From HGW-17 sp964516435 (GTDB taxonomy: Bacteria; Myxococcota_A; Polyangia; HGW-17), in assembly GCA_964516435.1 (NCBI GenBank), contig CAZEZP010000061.1, positions 1 through 64,000 of the forward strand: 64,000 nt of DNA, given 5' to 3'. Below the pieces are notes generated by a model, which did not search any database, had not been told where the DNA came from, and saw only the letters and a list, made by a program, of their open reading frames with translations. This document shows, piece after piece, positions 1-8,039 of the stretch. The first letter of the stretch is position 1, and every line of letters begins with the position of its first letter. The translations under genes and the position numbers were made by a program.

Positions 1-252
1 GGGTCCCAATGGGAGCGGGTGCGGCCGCAGGGTGGACTGCGCGGATTGCCTGGATAGCCGCGTCAGCACGATAGGCGGATTTGGCGTCAGCGCGAGGGTC
101 AGACAGTGACGCAGGGTGAGCAGTTCGCAGGACGCCACGACAAAGCGTGCGTTGTGAAAGGAAAAGCCGGGTTCGGGCAGGGTGTCCATCAGGCCTGGAA
201 GGCAGCTGGCAGAAAGAAGGAAAAAAGAGAAGAAAACCGACCGAAACGCCAT
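1..252 (-). CDS. predicted lipoprotein, N-terminal part (runs off the left edge)
   Basis: An open frame of 84 codons starts with ATG at 252 and continues without a stop through base 1, so the gene is truncated by the window edge. The N-terminus is a lipoprotein-type signal peptide: a basic residue (MAFRSV), a Phe/Leu core and a lipobox-like LLSASC, so Cys17 would be lipidated and the protein held at the outer or inner membrane. The visible mature part has no recognisable domain. A promoter-like TTGACC-17-TAGGGT lies immediately upstream and would start transcription about three bases before the ATG, which supports this start although no clear Shine-Dalgarno is present. Only 84 residues are visible, so no function can be assigned. 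Confidence 0.6.
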   Translation of the reverse strand, partial: MAFRSVFFSFFLLSASCLPGLMDTLPEPGFSFHNARFVVASCELLTLRHCLTLALTPNPPIVLTRLSRQSAQSTLRPHPLPLGP

Positions 253-261
253 GGTCCAAGT

Positions 262-290
262 ACCCTATACCTCGTTTTTGCCTGGGTCAA
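262..290 (-). promoter_or_regulatory. predicted sigma70-type promoter of the left-edge lipoprotein gene
   Basis: On the minus strand, TTGACC (285-290) and TAGGGT (262-267) are separated by 17 bases. The predicted transcription start, near 255, is about three bases from the ATG at 252, implying a (nearly) leaderless mRNA. The same -10 sequence, TAGGGT, with a TTGAnn -35 box and the same spacing occurs before the lipoprotein gene at 60112. Confidence 0.45.
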
Positions 291-324
291 TTCGTCAATC
301 CGGCCCCGGGATGCGTGGAACCCC

Positions 325-353
325 TTGCCATGGCGCGTCGCCCGTGTTAGATC
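325..353 (+). promoter_or_regulatory. predicted promoter of tRNA-Leu
   Basis: TTGCCA (325-330), a 17-base spacer and TAGATC (348-353) would start transcription near 360, only a few bases before the mature tRNA begins at 364. Confidence 0.4.
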
Positions 354-363
354 GCCATACGGC

Positions 364-443
<80 letters not shown>

Positions 444-725
444 CAAGAAATCCCTGCGCAGGCGACCAATCACGGTAGCCAGACACGGCGGACAAAATGG
501 AAGAGCCTCTGGAGAAGAGCATCAGGAGCGCAAATACAAGTACGCTCAAGGAAGATTTGTTCCAGCGTATGCATGCAATCGGCTCGTTACGGCAAAGGCA
601 CACAGTCCAACTTTTTTTACGTCCATCGGGACTCGCATTTGGGCCGGTAATTTCGGAAATTCCCTTTCCGATGCCGCCAAAAAAGAATTCGACGATGCTT
701 CCCCCAAAACTTTCCGTACTTTTTT

Positions 726-750
726 CTGCAGTCATCTCTCTGCAGTCATC
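726..750 (+). repeat. short direct repeat CTGCAGTCATC, two copies
   Basis: CTGCAGTCATC occurs at 726-736 and again at 740-750, a period of 14 bases. It could be a pair of protein-binding sites or a chance slippage duplication; nothing else indicates which. Confidence 0.5.
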
Positions 751-924
751 ACCTATTCAGTCCGGCCCGTTGCCGGTGCATTTTCTTGGACATGATTTGA
801 ATCCATCCCCCCATGAAAACCACGAATTCCAAGGATCAGGACATAGTGTCTAAAAATTTCAATCCAGTTTCCGGGGCGCATGGCAAACCGGGAAAAGCCG
901 TTTCTGTCGAACCCATGACGGTGG

Positions 925-954
925 TTGAATGATTGGGGGGTTTTGTCGTAGTGT
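925..954 (+). promoter_or_regulatory. predicted promoter of the IPT/TIG protein gene
   Basis: TTGAAT (925-930), an 18-base spacer and TAGTGT (949-954) lie directly before the AGGAGG ribosome-binding site at 963-968 and the ATG at 978. The -35 box equals that of the promoter at 60052. Confidence 0.35.
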
Positions 955-977
955 AGGCGCACGAGGAGGCGTGCATC

Positions 978-3464
978 ATGTGGCTACTTTTGATTCTGTC
1001 CAACTTGTGGCCCTCCCAGTCGGCGGTCTTCGATTTCTCCCAGATGAAGCCGGCGGAAGGACCTTGGGGCGCCAAGGTCCAGTTGCTTGGCAAGAACTTC
1101 GATCCCAGGTTCGTGCGCGTGTACTACGCCAACAAGCCCATCACCCCCGTGTCGGTGACCCCCGCCGTCATCACGGTCGTGGTGCCCGAAGGGGCCGAGA
1201 GTGACTGGTTCGAGATCGAGCAGGGCGGACGCCGGCTGCGCGCTCCGTCCGTGTTCACCGTCAAAAACGAAGCCATCATCGAGCGCGCCGATCCGCCCCG
1301 CGGTCCGGCCGACATCTTGGTTACCCTGTACGGGCGCTTCTTCACGGAGGAGACCGAGTTCTTCCTAGAAAAACTCAAGCTCCAGACCCGCTTCGTTTCG
1401 GAAAAGCAGGTGCAGGTGCTTTTGCCCCCGGGCACGCTCTCGGGCGTCTTTTTTTGCACGAGCCATGGCCAGCGCGTGAAAAGCAAGATCCGCTACGAGG
1501 TGCTGCCGTTCCCCGCGGTGACGGGTATTTCCCCGGAAAAGGCATGGCACGAGGACAAGATTGTCATCCGAGGCAAAAACTTCTGCGCAGATGCCGCCGT
1601 GTGGGTGAACGACCGGGAATTTTCTGTCGTGCGCCGGACCCCCGATCTCATCGAGGCTGTCGTCCCCGCGGGCGCCGTCACGGGCCCCGTGCAGGTGCGC
1701 TGCTTCGGGCGCGCGTTCGCGGCCCCCAAAAATCTCGCCGTGGAGCCGCCGTATGGCGTCATCACGGCAGTCAAGCCCGATGCAGGCGCTCCCGGGGATT
1801 GGGTGGAACTCTCCGGCAGTGCGTTTACGCCCAAGGATCGCTTCTGGCTGGGCAATGCGGCCATCGCCGAGGTGAAGTGGATCTCCGAAAGCCGCGTGCA
1901 GGTGCGCATTCCGGCGCAGGCGCAAAGCGACCTCTTCCACCACGAAAGCCATGGGCGCATCCGCCCGTCGGCCGTGCGTTTCACCATCGCCTACCCGCCG
2001 GAACTGGCCGAGAAGGGTCCCGTGAAGGCGTGGAAGGGCGATCGCGTGGTGCTCAAAGGCAAGAATTTCTGCACCGACGCACGTGTGGAGGTGGGCGGCG
2101 TGGCCTGGGCCGTGGAGCCGCTGACCGCCACCACGGAAATCGCCCTGCGCGTGCCGCCGAACGCCGCCAACGGGAAACTGGCGCTGACCTGCCGGCATTG
2201 GCGCATCGAGACCGATTTCGAACTGACGCCGCCGGTGGTGGCCTTCACGTCCGTGGGGCCCGAATCCGGCCCGCCGGGAACGGAAATCGTGGTGGAGGGG
2301 AAGAACTTCCCGCCGGATGCGCAGATTTTCGTGGGGAAACTGGGGCTGTCCACCCGCGTGGAGGGGTCCCGCCTTTCGGCCATGGTGCCGATGACCGCCT
2401 CCGGGCCCATTTCCGTGCAGGCCTATGAGCGCCGCTACGAGACGGGGAAGAAGTTTTCCACGGCCTTCCTGAAACCCGAGCCCTCCGGATTCGCGCCGGC
2501 CGTGTCCTGGCATCTGGGCACCGTGAAGATCACCGGGCGCAACCTGTGCGACAAGCCGGCCGTGTTTTTGAACAAGACCGGACTCAAGGTGCTCTCGGCC
2601 AGCGCCACCGAGGTGGTCGTGCAACTGCCGGCCAACGCCCAGCCGGGGACGTTCTCCATCGAATGCTACAAGCACCACGCCCCGGTGCCGGGAAAACTGG
2701 AACTGCGGCCCCCGGTGGGCAACATCGCCTCCGTGTATCCGCTCGCGGGTCCGCCGGGAACGGTGCTCACCGTGCGCGGATCGCAACTGCGCCCCGACAC
2801 CGCGTTCTTCATCGGGACCGTGAAGGCGCCGTCGCGCTTCGTGAGCGATTCCGAGGTGCAACTGACGGTGCCCGAGGGCGCCAGCGGAAAGATCGCCGTG
2901 GCCATGGGCAAGGCCCGCGTGGAGACGGATTTCGCGTTCACGCTGGCCTATCCGCAGCCGCAGATCACGGCCGTGAGCCCCGACATGGGCTGGATCAAGG
3001 ACCGCGTGACGCTGGAGGGCAGCGCCTTCTGCCCGCAGGCCGAAGTCCTCTTCCCGGGCGGGCGGCCGGCCAGGATCGTGGCCCGCACCACGCACGTGAA
3101 ACTGGTGGTGGAGGTGCCCGAGGGCGCCGAGTCCGGCTTCATCGTGGTGCGCTGCCCAGGCGTCGAGGGCAAGGCCGCGAACTATTTCACCGTGGCTCCT
3201 CCGTATGCCCGCATCTCGGCCGTCTCCGCCGAGACCGGCTGCGGCGGCGACGAGGTCACGCTCACCGGCGTGAACTTCAACGAGCAGGTGCGCTTCTACC
3301 TCGGTGAGAACGTGCTTTCCGTCCGTATCCTGAGCGCCACCCAGGCCGTGGCGATCATCCCCGCGAATGCGCGTTCCGGGGATTTCTCGGTGGAGAGTTT
3401 CGGCAAGCGCCTGCCCACCCGCTTCTCCTTCATCATCAAGTCGCGGCTGTGCCGCGGCAAGTGA
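978..3464 (+). CDS. secreted protein of ten tandem IPT/TIG domains
   Basis: The 828-residue product starts with a short hydrophobic signal (MWLLLILSNLW...SQSA) behind a good AGGAGG site, and the rest is about ten immunoglobulin-like IPT/TIG domains of roughly 78 residues, beginning near residues 20, 100, 180, 260, 340, 420, 502, 581, 660 and 743. Each has the pattern P..G...D.V.L.GKNF. From the third domain on, two subtypes alternate. One has GxPG at the start and no Cys. The other has W..D near its start plus a Cys pair 39-41 residues apart (203/242, 365/405, 524/563, 685/726), probably a disulfide. The protein therefore has a 160-residue super-repeat and is likely an extended extracytoplasmic rod. 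IPT/TIG domains usually bind sugars or proteins. It is followed after nine bases by a CBM9-like protein, so the two probably act together at the cell surface. No catalytic domain is seen. Confidence 0.85.
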   Translation: MWLLLILSNLWPSQSAVFDFSQMKPAEGPWGAKVQLLGKNFDPRFVRVYYANKPITPVSVTPAVITVVVPEGAESDWFEIEQGGRRLRAPSVFTVKNEAIIERADPPRGPADILVTLYGRFFTEETEFFLEKLKLQTRFVSEKQVQVLLPPGTLSGVFFCTSHGQRVKSKIRYEVLPFPAVTGISPEKAWHEDKIVIRGKNFCADAAVWVNDREFSVVRRTPDLIEAVVPAGAVTGPVQVRCFGRAFAAPKNLAVEPPYGVITAVKPDAGAPGDWVELSGSAFTPKDRFWLGNAAIAEVKWISESRVQVRIPAQAQSDLFHHESHGRIRPSAVRFTIAYPPELAEKGPVKAWKGDRVVLKGKNFCTDARVEVGGVAWAVEPLTATTEIALRVPPNAANGKLALTCRHWRIETDFELTPPVVAFTSVGPESGPPGTEIVVEGKNFPPDAQIFVGKLGLSTRVEGSRLSAMVPMTASGPISVQAYERRYETGKKFSTAFLKPEPSGFAPAVSWHLGTVKITGRNLCDKPAVFLNKTGLKVLSASATEVVVQLPANAQPGTFSIECYKHHAPVPGKLELRPPVGNIASVYPLAGPPGTVLTVRGSQLRPDTAFFIGTVKAPSRFVSDSEVQLTVPEGASGKIAVAMGKARVETDFAFTLAYPQPQITAVSPDMGWIKDRVTLEGSAFCPQAEVLFPGGRPARIVARTTHVKLVVEVPEGAESGFIVVRCPGVEGKAANYFTVAPPYARISAVSAETGCGGDEVTLTGVNFNEQVRFYLGENVLSVRILSATQAVAIIPANARSGDFSVESFGKRLPTRFSFIIKSRLCRGK

Positions 3465-3473
3465 GGTGACGCC

Positions 3474-4655
3474 ATGAACACCGCTACGCTGCTTCTTCTG
3501 TCCTCGCTGTTCTGGGCCGCCCCGCGCCTGGCCTGCCCGCTGGTGGAGCCCAAGACCATCCGCGTCGACGGCATCATCAACGAGTGGGGGGAACTCACCC
3601 CGCTGACGCTGTCGGCTTCCGACATCGTATCGGGCGCGGACAAGCGCAACAACGACAAGGACCTGTCCGTCGACATCCGCTGCGCCTATGCCGACGGCGA
3701 GGGAATCTACCTGCTCGTCGAGGTCACCGACAGCCGCATCATCGTAGGCGGCAAGAATTCCGACAACGACGACCACGTGGTGATTTCCCTGGGGGATCCG
3801 TCGCAGAAACTCGTGGTCATCCCGCCGGACGAGAACCGCAAGGCCATGGCATCGGGCCTTCCCAGGAACGCCATGGCGCGCGCGGTGCGCCAGGAGATGG
3901 GCTACGCCATCGAGATGGGCGTCCCCTGGGGCGCGTGGAATCTTTCGCCCGACCTCATCGAGGTGCCCATTTCCGTGACCGTGTACGACGCCGATTCCGC
4001 GGTCGCCGGCAAGCCGGAAACGGTGGTGGCGCTGGACAAGATGGACTATCCGCGCACCACGCGCTTCGAGTTCGCCTCCATCCGGGCGCTGCAGGACCAG
4101 ATCTTCGACAAACTGGGCATCGGGGAAGCGGACATCAAGTTTTCGAAGATTGGCAACTATGCGGCCGGAAAGAAACTCGAACGCGCCATCTGGGCCGGCA
4201 AGCACGTCATCATCATCGGTGGGGATGCGGGGGTGAGCTTCTTCTACATGCAACTGGCCGAGGAGACCGAAAACGTGCTCAAGTGCCAGGACATGGACAT
4301 CGACGGCGACGGCGTGATGGATTTCTTCACGGAGCTGAAGGTGGTGGACCGCCCCAACGAATGGAAGATGGTGGCCGTCTGGTCGCACCGGCCGCGCGGC
4401 ATCGAACGCATTTTCGCGCACATGCTGGAGTTCTCCTCCGGCGAGCATTTCCTGGTCAACACCTACAGGCTCACGGAGAAGAACAAGCGCACCACCATCG
4501 AGTTCTCCTTCGTGAAGGCGTCGCCCTCGATCACGCAGAAATCGTGGAAGGGCACGCCGCCGGACCCCGACATGAATCCATTCATCATGCCCTGGGACAA
4601 GCCCGCCAAGCGCAGTTTCACGTTCGCTTTCGGCAAGTACACCCGGGATAAATGA
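3474..4655 (+). CDS. secreted CBM9-like (carbohydrate-binding family 9-like) protein
   Basis: The 393-residue product has a signal peptide ending near residue 20 (AAPRLA). The next 190 residues resemble the CBM9-like domain of sugar-binding and enzyme-associated proteins: IRVDGIINEWGEL near the start, an Asp-rich segment (DNDDHVVISL), and GYAIEMGVPW, the usual late strand of this fold. The C-terminal 190 residues, which contain DMDIDGDGVMDFF (a possible Ca2+-binding DxDGDG loop), are not recognised. It lies nine bases after the IPT/TIG gene with its own weak GAGGTG site and is probably co-transcribed. A role in surface polysaccharide binding is an inference. No glycosidase motif is visible. 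Confidence 0.7.
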   Translation: MNTATLLLLSSLFWAAPRLACPLVEPKTIRVDGIINEWGELTPLTLSASDIVSGADKRNNDKDLSVDIRCAYADGEGIYLLVEVTDSRIIVGGKNSDNDDHVVISLGDPSQKLVVIPPDENRKAMASGLPRNAMARAVRQEMGYAIEMGVPWGAWNLSPDLIEVPISVTVYDADSAVAGKPETVVALDKMDYPRTTRFEFASIRALQDQIFDKLGIGEADIKFSKIGNYAAGKKLERAIWAGKHVIIIGGDAGVSFFYMQLAEETENVLKCQDMDIDGDGVMDFFTELKVVDRPNEWKMVAVWSHRPRGIERIFAHMLEFSSGEHFLVNTYRLTEKNKRTTIEFSFVKASPSITQKSWKGTPPDPDMNPFIMPWDKPAKRSFTFAFGKYTRDK

Positions 4656-4667
4656 ATGAATGTCGAG

Positions 4668-4695
4668 TTGATATTCGAATGAAAACGTCTATCAT
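4668..4695 (+). promoter_or_regulatory. predicted promoter of the B12/radical-SAM gene
   Basis: TTGATA (4668-4673), a 16-base spacer and TATCAT (4690-4695) place the transcript start near 4702, about nine bases before the GTG start at 4711. There is no room for a normal Shine-Dalgarno. Confidence 0.5.
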
Positions 4696-4710
4696 GGGTT
4701 TTATATTTCT

Positions 4711-6282
4711 GTGAATAATAATAATAGTAATAATAGTAAGCCTGTTGTTCTCGCGACTTTCAATGCGCGCTACATCCATGCGAGCCTCGCCCTGCGGCTC
4801 CTGTCCGAGAACTGGTATGACGCAAACTGGCCCGTGCGCCTGTTCGAAGGCACGCTCGAGGACCAGCCGGCAGCGGCTGCGGAACGGATTCTCGCGGAAA
4901 ACCCCGCGCTCGTGGGGTTTTCCGTCTACATCTGGAACGTGGAACTGACCGAAAAGGTCGTGCGGATCCTGCGCCGCGTGGCCCCGAACCTGCTGCTCGT
5001 CGCTGGCGGTCCCGAGATGGCCGCCGACGAAACCGGGCCGGGAGCCTGGATTCAGGATCTGGACGGCATCGTATACGGCGAGTCCGAGCGGTCCCTGCCC
5101 GAAATCTGCGCCCATCTGCTGGCCAATCCGCCGCCGGCGCACGCGCGGCCGGTGCGTTTTCATCCGGAGCCGCCGGAACTGGCGGATTTGCGTCTGCCGG
5201 TGGGCTCCTACACGGACGAGGACATTGCGCACCGCACCGTGGCCGTGGAAGCCTCCCGCGGCTGCCCCATGCGCTGCGCCTTCTGCACGGCTGCCGGCAG
5301 CGGCGTTTCGCGGTTTCCCGCCTGGAAGGTCGTCGCCCAGTTGCAGGCGCTCTATGACCGCGGGGCGCGCTTCTTCAAGTTCCTGGACCGCAGCATCCAT
5401 CTGGCCGATTATGCGCCCCTGCTGGACTGGCTGCTCGAGCGGCCGGACACGCGGGCGCACTTCGAACTGACGCCGCACCGGATGGCGCCGGACCTGCAGG
5501 AGCGCCTGATGGCCTTCGGCCCGGGGCGCCTGCAGGTGGAGGTGGGAATCCAGACGCTCACTCCCGCGGTCGGCAAGGCCATCTCGCGCCCGGTCACCGT
5601 GTGGGCCAAGCGCATGGTGCGCTTTCTGAAGCGCAACACGCAGGCGCACGTGCATGCGGACCTCATCGCCGGACTGCCCGGGGAAACGCTGGAGACCTTC
5701 GCCGCGAGTTTCGACGAACTGCTTTCCTGGGGCCCGGACGAAATCCAGGTGGGTGTGCTCAAGCGTCTGCGGGGCACGGCACTGTGCCAGCGGATGCCGG
5801 CCGCCTGGTTCGAGCCGTTTCCCCCGTACACCGTGCTCTTCACCGACACGATTTCGTTCGAGGAGATGGCCCGTATCCGCCGCATGGCGCGCTACTGGGA
5901 TCTGGTTCACAATTCCGGAAATTTCCTGAAGACGCTTGCGCCTTTGCTCCGGGGCGAGGGGGCCTTCATGCGCTTTCTGGCGTTTTCGGAGTGGCTCTAC
6001 CGGCAGGAAGGCAAGACCCGCGCCATCGAACTGAACCGCATGGCCGAACGGCTGCACCAGTACCTGGTGCAGGAGGCCGGCCTGCCGTCGGAAAGCGTGA
6101 TGGATGCGCTGGAGGCCGATTACGCCCGCTGCGGCCGCACCGGCCGTCCAGCGTTCCTGCAGAATCGTCCGCCTCGCGAGACCGCTTCCGCCGGGAACCC
6201 GTCGGACCCGTTCGCCCGTCAGCAGCGTCACCATCAGTTTGTTGTCCGGCCGATTCCGCGCGGCCGGGCCCGACGGACATGA
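4711..6282 (+). CDS. B12-binding-domain radical SAM protein (DUF4080-type)
   Basis: The 523-residue protein has an N-terminal cobalamin-binding Rossmann domain (PVVLATFNARYIHASLALRL, VGFSVYIWN, LVAGGPE) and a radical-SAM domain with the 4Fe-4S triad in SRGCPMRCAFC near residue 185. TIM-barrel signatures (FKFLDRSIH, ADLIAGLPGET) follow, then a tail of the kind found in DUF4080 members. Such proteins perform cobalamin-assisted radical methylation or related chemistry on unknown substrates. The start is GTG at 4711, the only usable start in frame before the conserved LATFNARYIH. It begins with an unusual Asn-rich run (NNNNSNNS) encoded by AAT/AGT triplets, and transcription probably begins only about nine bases upstream. 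The last 45 residues are Arg-rich and not conserved-looking. Confidence 0.85.
   Translation: MNNNNSNNSKPVVLATFNARYIHASLALRLLSENWYDANWPVRLFEGTLEDQPAAAAERILAENPALVGFSVYIWNVELTEKVVRILRRVAPNLLLVAGGPEMAADETGPGAWIQDLDGIVYGESERSLPEICAHLLANPPPAHARPVRFHPEPPELADLRLPVGSYTDEDIAHRTVAVEASRGCPMRCAFCTAAGSGVSRFPAWKVVAQLQALYDRGARFFKFLDRSIHLADYAPLLDWLLERPDTRAHFELTPHRMAPDLQERLMAFGPGRLQVEVGIQTLTPAVGKAISRPVTVWAKRMVRFLKRNTQAHVHADLIAGLPGETLETFAASFDELLSWGPDEIQVGVLKRLRGTALCQRMPAAWFEPFPPYTVLFTDTISFEEMARIRRMARYWDLVHNSGNFLKTLAPLLRGEGAFMRFLAFSEWLYRQEGKTRAIELNRMAERLHQYLVQEAGLPSESVMDALEADYARCGRTGRPAFLQNRPPRETASAGNPSDPFARQQRHHQFVVRPIPRGRARRT
4712..4737 (+). repeat. AAT/AGT trinucleotide run in the start of the radical-SAM gene
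   Basis: Eight successive codons are AAT or AGT, directly after the GTG start, in a genome where AAT is otherwise rare. It encodes Asn/Ser only. Low local GC at the translation start may help leaderless initiation. Confidence 0.7.
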
Positions 6283-6366
6283 AACGGCGGGATCCATTCC
6301 CTGTTTTTCGGCTAACTGTGGGCATTTTTTCGGAATGTTTTGCAGGTGGGAAGGTGGCCGGCGCCG

Positions 6367-6789
6367 TCAATCAGTGAGGGCTACCACGCGCCAGCGGCCC
6401 GGCGTCTTCTCTTCCTCTTCGAGCACCACCACCAGGCCGCCGATCTTGCGCCGGGCCAGCATCACCAGGGATTTTTCCAGGTTCAGCGGCGCCAGCCGGG
6501 CAGGGGGCGGACCGAAGCGCTCCTCCATGCGCCGTCCGTTCATGACGTACAGACGAATGAAGCGGATGGTGGCCGGGTGTCGTTCGAGGATGCGCCGCAG
6601 GTGGGCCTTTTGCTCGGCTTCCCCCTTTACCCGCACGCCGTCGAAGTTCACTTCCGGCGCGAACAGCGCTGCGGCGCGCTCCACATCGCGGTTTTCGAGG
6701 AGGTCAGCGAAGTTGCGGGCGATCATTTCACCCAGGGTGTCGGAAGGCAACGGATTGAGCCAGAACGCAAGCCAGAAAAGAGTCCACAT
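6367..6789 (-). CDS. NTF2-like (SnoaL-fold) secreted small protein
   Basis: The 140-residue product starts at ATG 6789, chosen because AAGG lies nine bases upstream and the N-terminus MWTLFWLAFWLNPLP is a plausible signal or anchor. Upstream in-frame codons are poor sequence and overlap the divergent gene at 6850. The body has the opening helix of NTF2/SnoaL-like proteins (MIARNFADLLENRD) followed by FAPEVNFDG and several amphipathic strands including GGLVVVLEEEEK. The fold is a small cone used as a scaffold or enzyme pocket; no catalytic residues are identifiable. It is transcribed convergently with the radical-SAM gene (84 bases between the stops) and divergently from the TPR-AIM24 gene. 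Confidence 0.55.
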   Translation of the reverse strand: MWTLFWLAFWLNPLPSDTLGEMIARNFADLLENRDVERAAALFAPEVNFDGVRVKGEAEQKAHLRRILERHPATIRFIRLYVMNGRRMEERFGPPPARLAPLNLEKSLVMLARRKIGGLVVVLEEEEKTPGRWRVVALTD

Positions 6790-6849
6790 GGCACGACCTT
6801 GCAAAAAAAGTGGAACAAACCCGAGCAAGTTGGTGTAAGAATAGCACCC

Positions 6850-8037
6850 ATGGCAAGCGATGTCACTTTCGACCAACTTCTGCTGGACGCCACTGAACAG
6901 TTCGCCGCAGGAAACATCGTGGGAGCGCGTGCGCGGGTGGACAAGGCGCTGGCCCGCAGGCCCGGGGAACCGCGGGCGCTCTCGCTTCTGGCCAACATCC
7001 TCGTGGCCCAGAAGGACCACGCTTCGGCGACGGCCATCTTCAAGCAGTTGCTGCAGCAGTTTCCCAATGAGCCGGCCCTTCATTTCAAACTGGGGTGTGA
7101 GTATTTTGCACAGGGCGATATCCACCTGGGGTATGCCGAGGTGGAGCAGGCCGTTCTAGCCGATCCATCCAACCAGGAGGCCGTCTCGTTCTATCAGCAG
7201 GTGCGCCGGCTTCTGGGATTGCCCATGGTGGGGCCCGCGGCGCCCCTCTCGGAAGCACTCTCGGATTTGCTGGCATTCGTCCGGCAGGTACTTTCTTCCC
7301 ATGCTGCATCCTCGCAGAGCGTGATGACGCCGGAAGGCAGCATGCGCCGGGCCACGTCCCAGTTCGAGTCCGTCTCCATGGAGGAGCCGCAGCCCTCCGT
7401 GCAGGCCGATGCCGACGACATCCCCATGGATGCCTCTCCCCGCGAGGGCCACAGCACGGATCGCCTCTGCCTTCTGGATATCCAGCCGGGCCCGCATCTG
7501 GTGTTCACGCCTGAATGCGTCAAGATTCCCGTGAACGGTTCCTGGTTCGTCCGGGAAAAACTCATCCTGTGCTGGCACATGGGGCTCAACATCGAGCCGG
7601 CGCAGGAGCGCTTTCACGGGCAGGCCACCGAGCGGCGCATCTCTTCTCCTGTCATGGGCGATCTGCTCCACTGCCAGGGGCAGGGGGTGGTGGTGATCGT
7701 GCCCTCCGAGAAACACCTCTTCCTGGGATTCAACCTGCTGGATTCCCCGCTCTACGTCATGGAGGAACGCATTGTGGCGTTCTCCGGCGATCTGCGCTGG
7801 GAAAACGGATGGCTGCGGGCGGCCGACCGGAAGATTCCCCTCATTTCCTTCCGGGGAAGCGGTTCGGTGATTCTCCAGTTGCCCGGACGCATGTACAGCG
7901 TGCCCCTGCCGGAAGAAGAATACCTGATTGCATCGGTGGACCGGCTGGTGGGCTGGGACGGCCACGTCGTGGCCCAGTACAGCCACAGCCATTTCATACA
8001 GGTGGCCGGAAGCGGAAGCCTGCTGCTCGAGTCCTGA
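6850..8037 (+). CDS. TPR domain protein with AIM24-like C-terminal domain
   Basis: The 395-residue protein starts at ATG 6850. Residues 10-125 form about three tetratricopeptide-like helical repeats (ARVDKALARRPGEPRALSLL, FPNEPALHFKLGCEYFAQGD). A low-complexity linker (about 145-205) follows. Residues 210-395 are a beta-rich domain ending in GSGSVILQLPGRMYSVPLP and DRLVGWDGHVVAQY, typical of the AIM24/DUF124 family of double-stranded beta-helix proteins. The role of AIM24 proteins in bacteria is unclear. It is followed two bases later by pgsA, suggesting translational coupling and a link to membrane biogenesis (inference). Confidence 0.75.
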   Translation: MASDVTFDQLLLDATEQFAAGNIVGARARVDKALARRPGEPRALSLLANILVAQKDHASATAIFKQLLQQFPNEPALHFKLGCEYFAQGDIHLGYAEVEQAVLADPSNQEAVSFYQQVRRLLGLPMVGPAAPLSEALSDLLAFVRQVLSSHAASSQSVMTPEGSMRRATSQFESVSMEEPQPSVQADADDIPMDASPREGHSTDRLCLLDIQPGPHLVFTPECVKIPVNGSWFVREKLILCWHMGLNIEPAQERFHGQATERRISSPVMGDLLHCQGQGVVVIVPSEKHLFLGFNLLDSPLYVMEERIVAFSGDLRWENGWLRAADRKIPLISFRGSGSVILQLPGRMYSVPLPEEEYLIASVDRLVGWDGHVVAQYSHSHFIQVAGSGSLLLES

Positions 8038-8039
8038 AG

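Larger units (their letters stand above)
444..961. other. intergenic region after tRNA-Leu, no gene supported
   Basis: The stretch is visibly less GC-rich than its surroundings, with several T- and A-runs. Short open frames exist on both strands but lack ribosome-binding sites and plausible composition. It holds a duplicated 11-base word (726-750), a 36-base element that recurs upstream of ftsW (839-874), and the likely promoter of the following gene (925-954). No rho-independent terminator with a strong stem was found after the tRNA. Confidence 0.6.

Noticed and set aside
497..853. A 118-codon plus-strand frame in the gap after tRNA-Leu
   Set aside because: No ribosome-binding site, composition rich in Ser and Pro without pattern, and it crosses the duplicated 11-base word and part of the repeated 36-base element.
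978..3464. Regular repeats every 240 and 480 bases considered as a CRISPR or satellite array
   Set aside because: The periodicity is at the protein-domain level, units are diverged, and the whole stretch is one open frame with a signal peptide.
1365..4448. A 1027-codon open frame on the minus strand, antisense to the IPT/TIG and CBM9-like genes
   Set aside because: It is a by-product of high third-position GC in the plus-strand genes: the translation is rich in His, Arg, Gly and Ala, lacks any domain, and spans two real genes. The same reasoning removes the long antisense frames at 4618-6297, 7752-10334 and 10630-13563.
6789..6803. A sigma54-like promoter TGGCACGACCTTGCA before the TPR-AIM24 gene
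   Set aside because: The two conserved parts are one base closer than sigma54 promoters allow, and spacing is strict.
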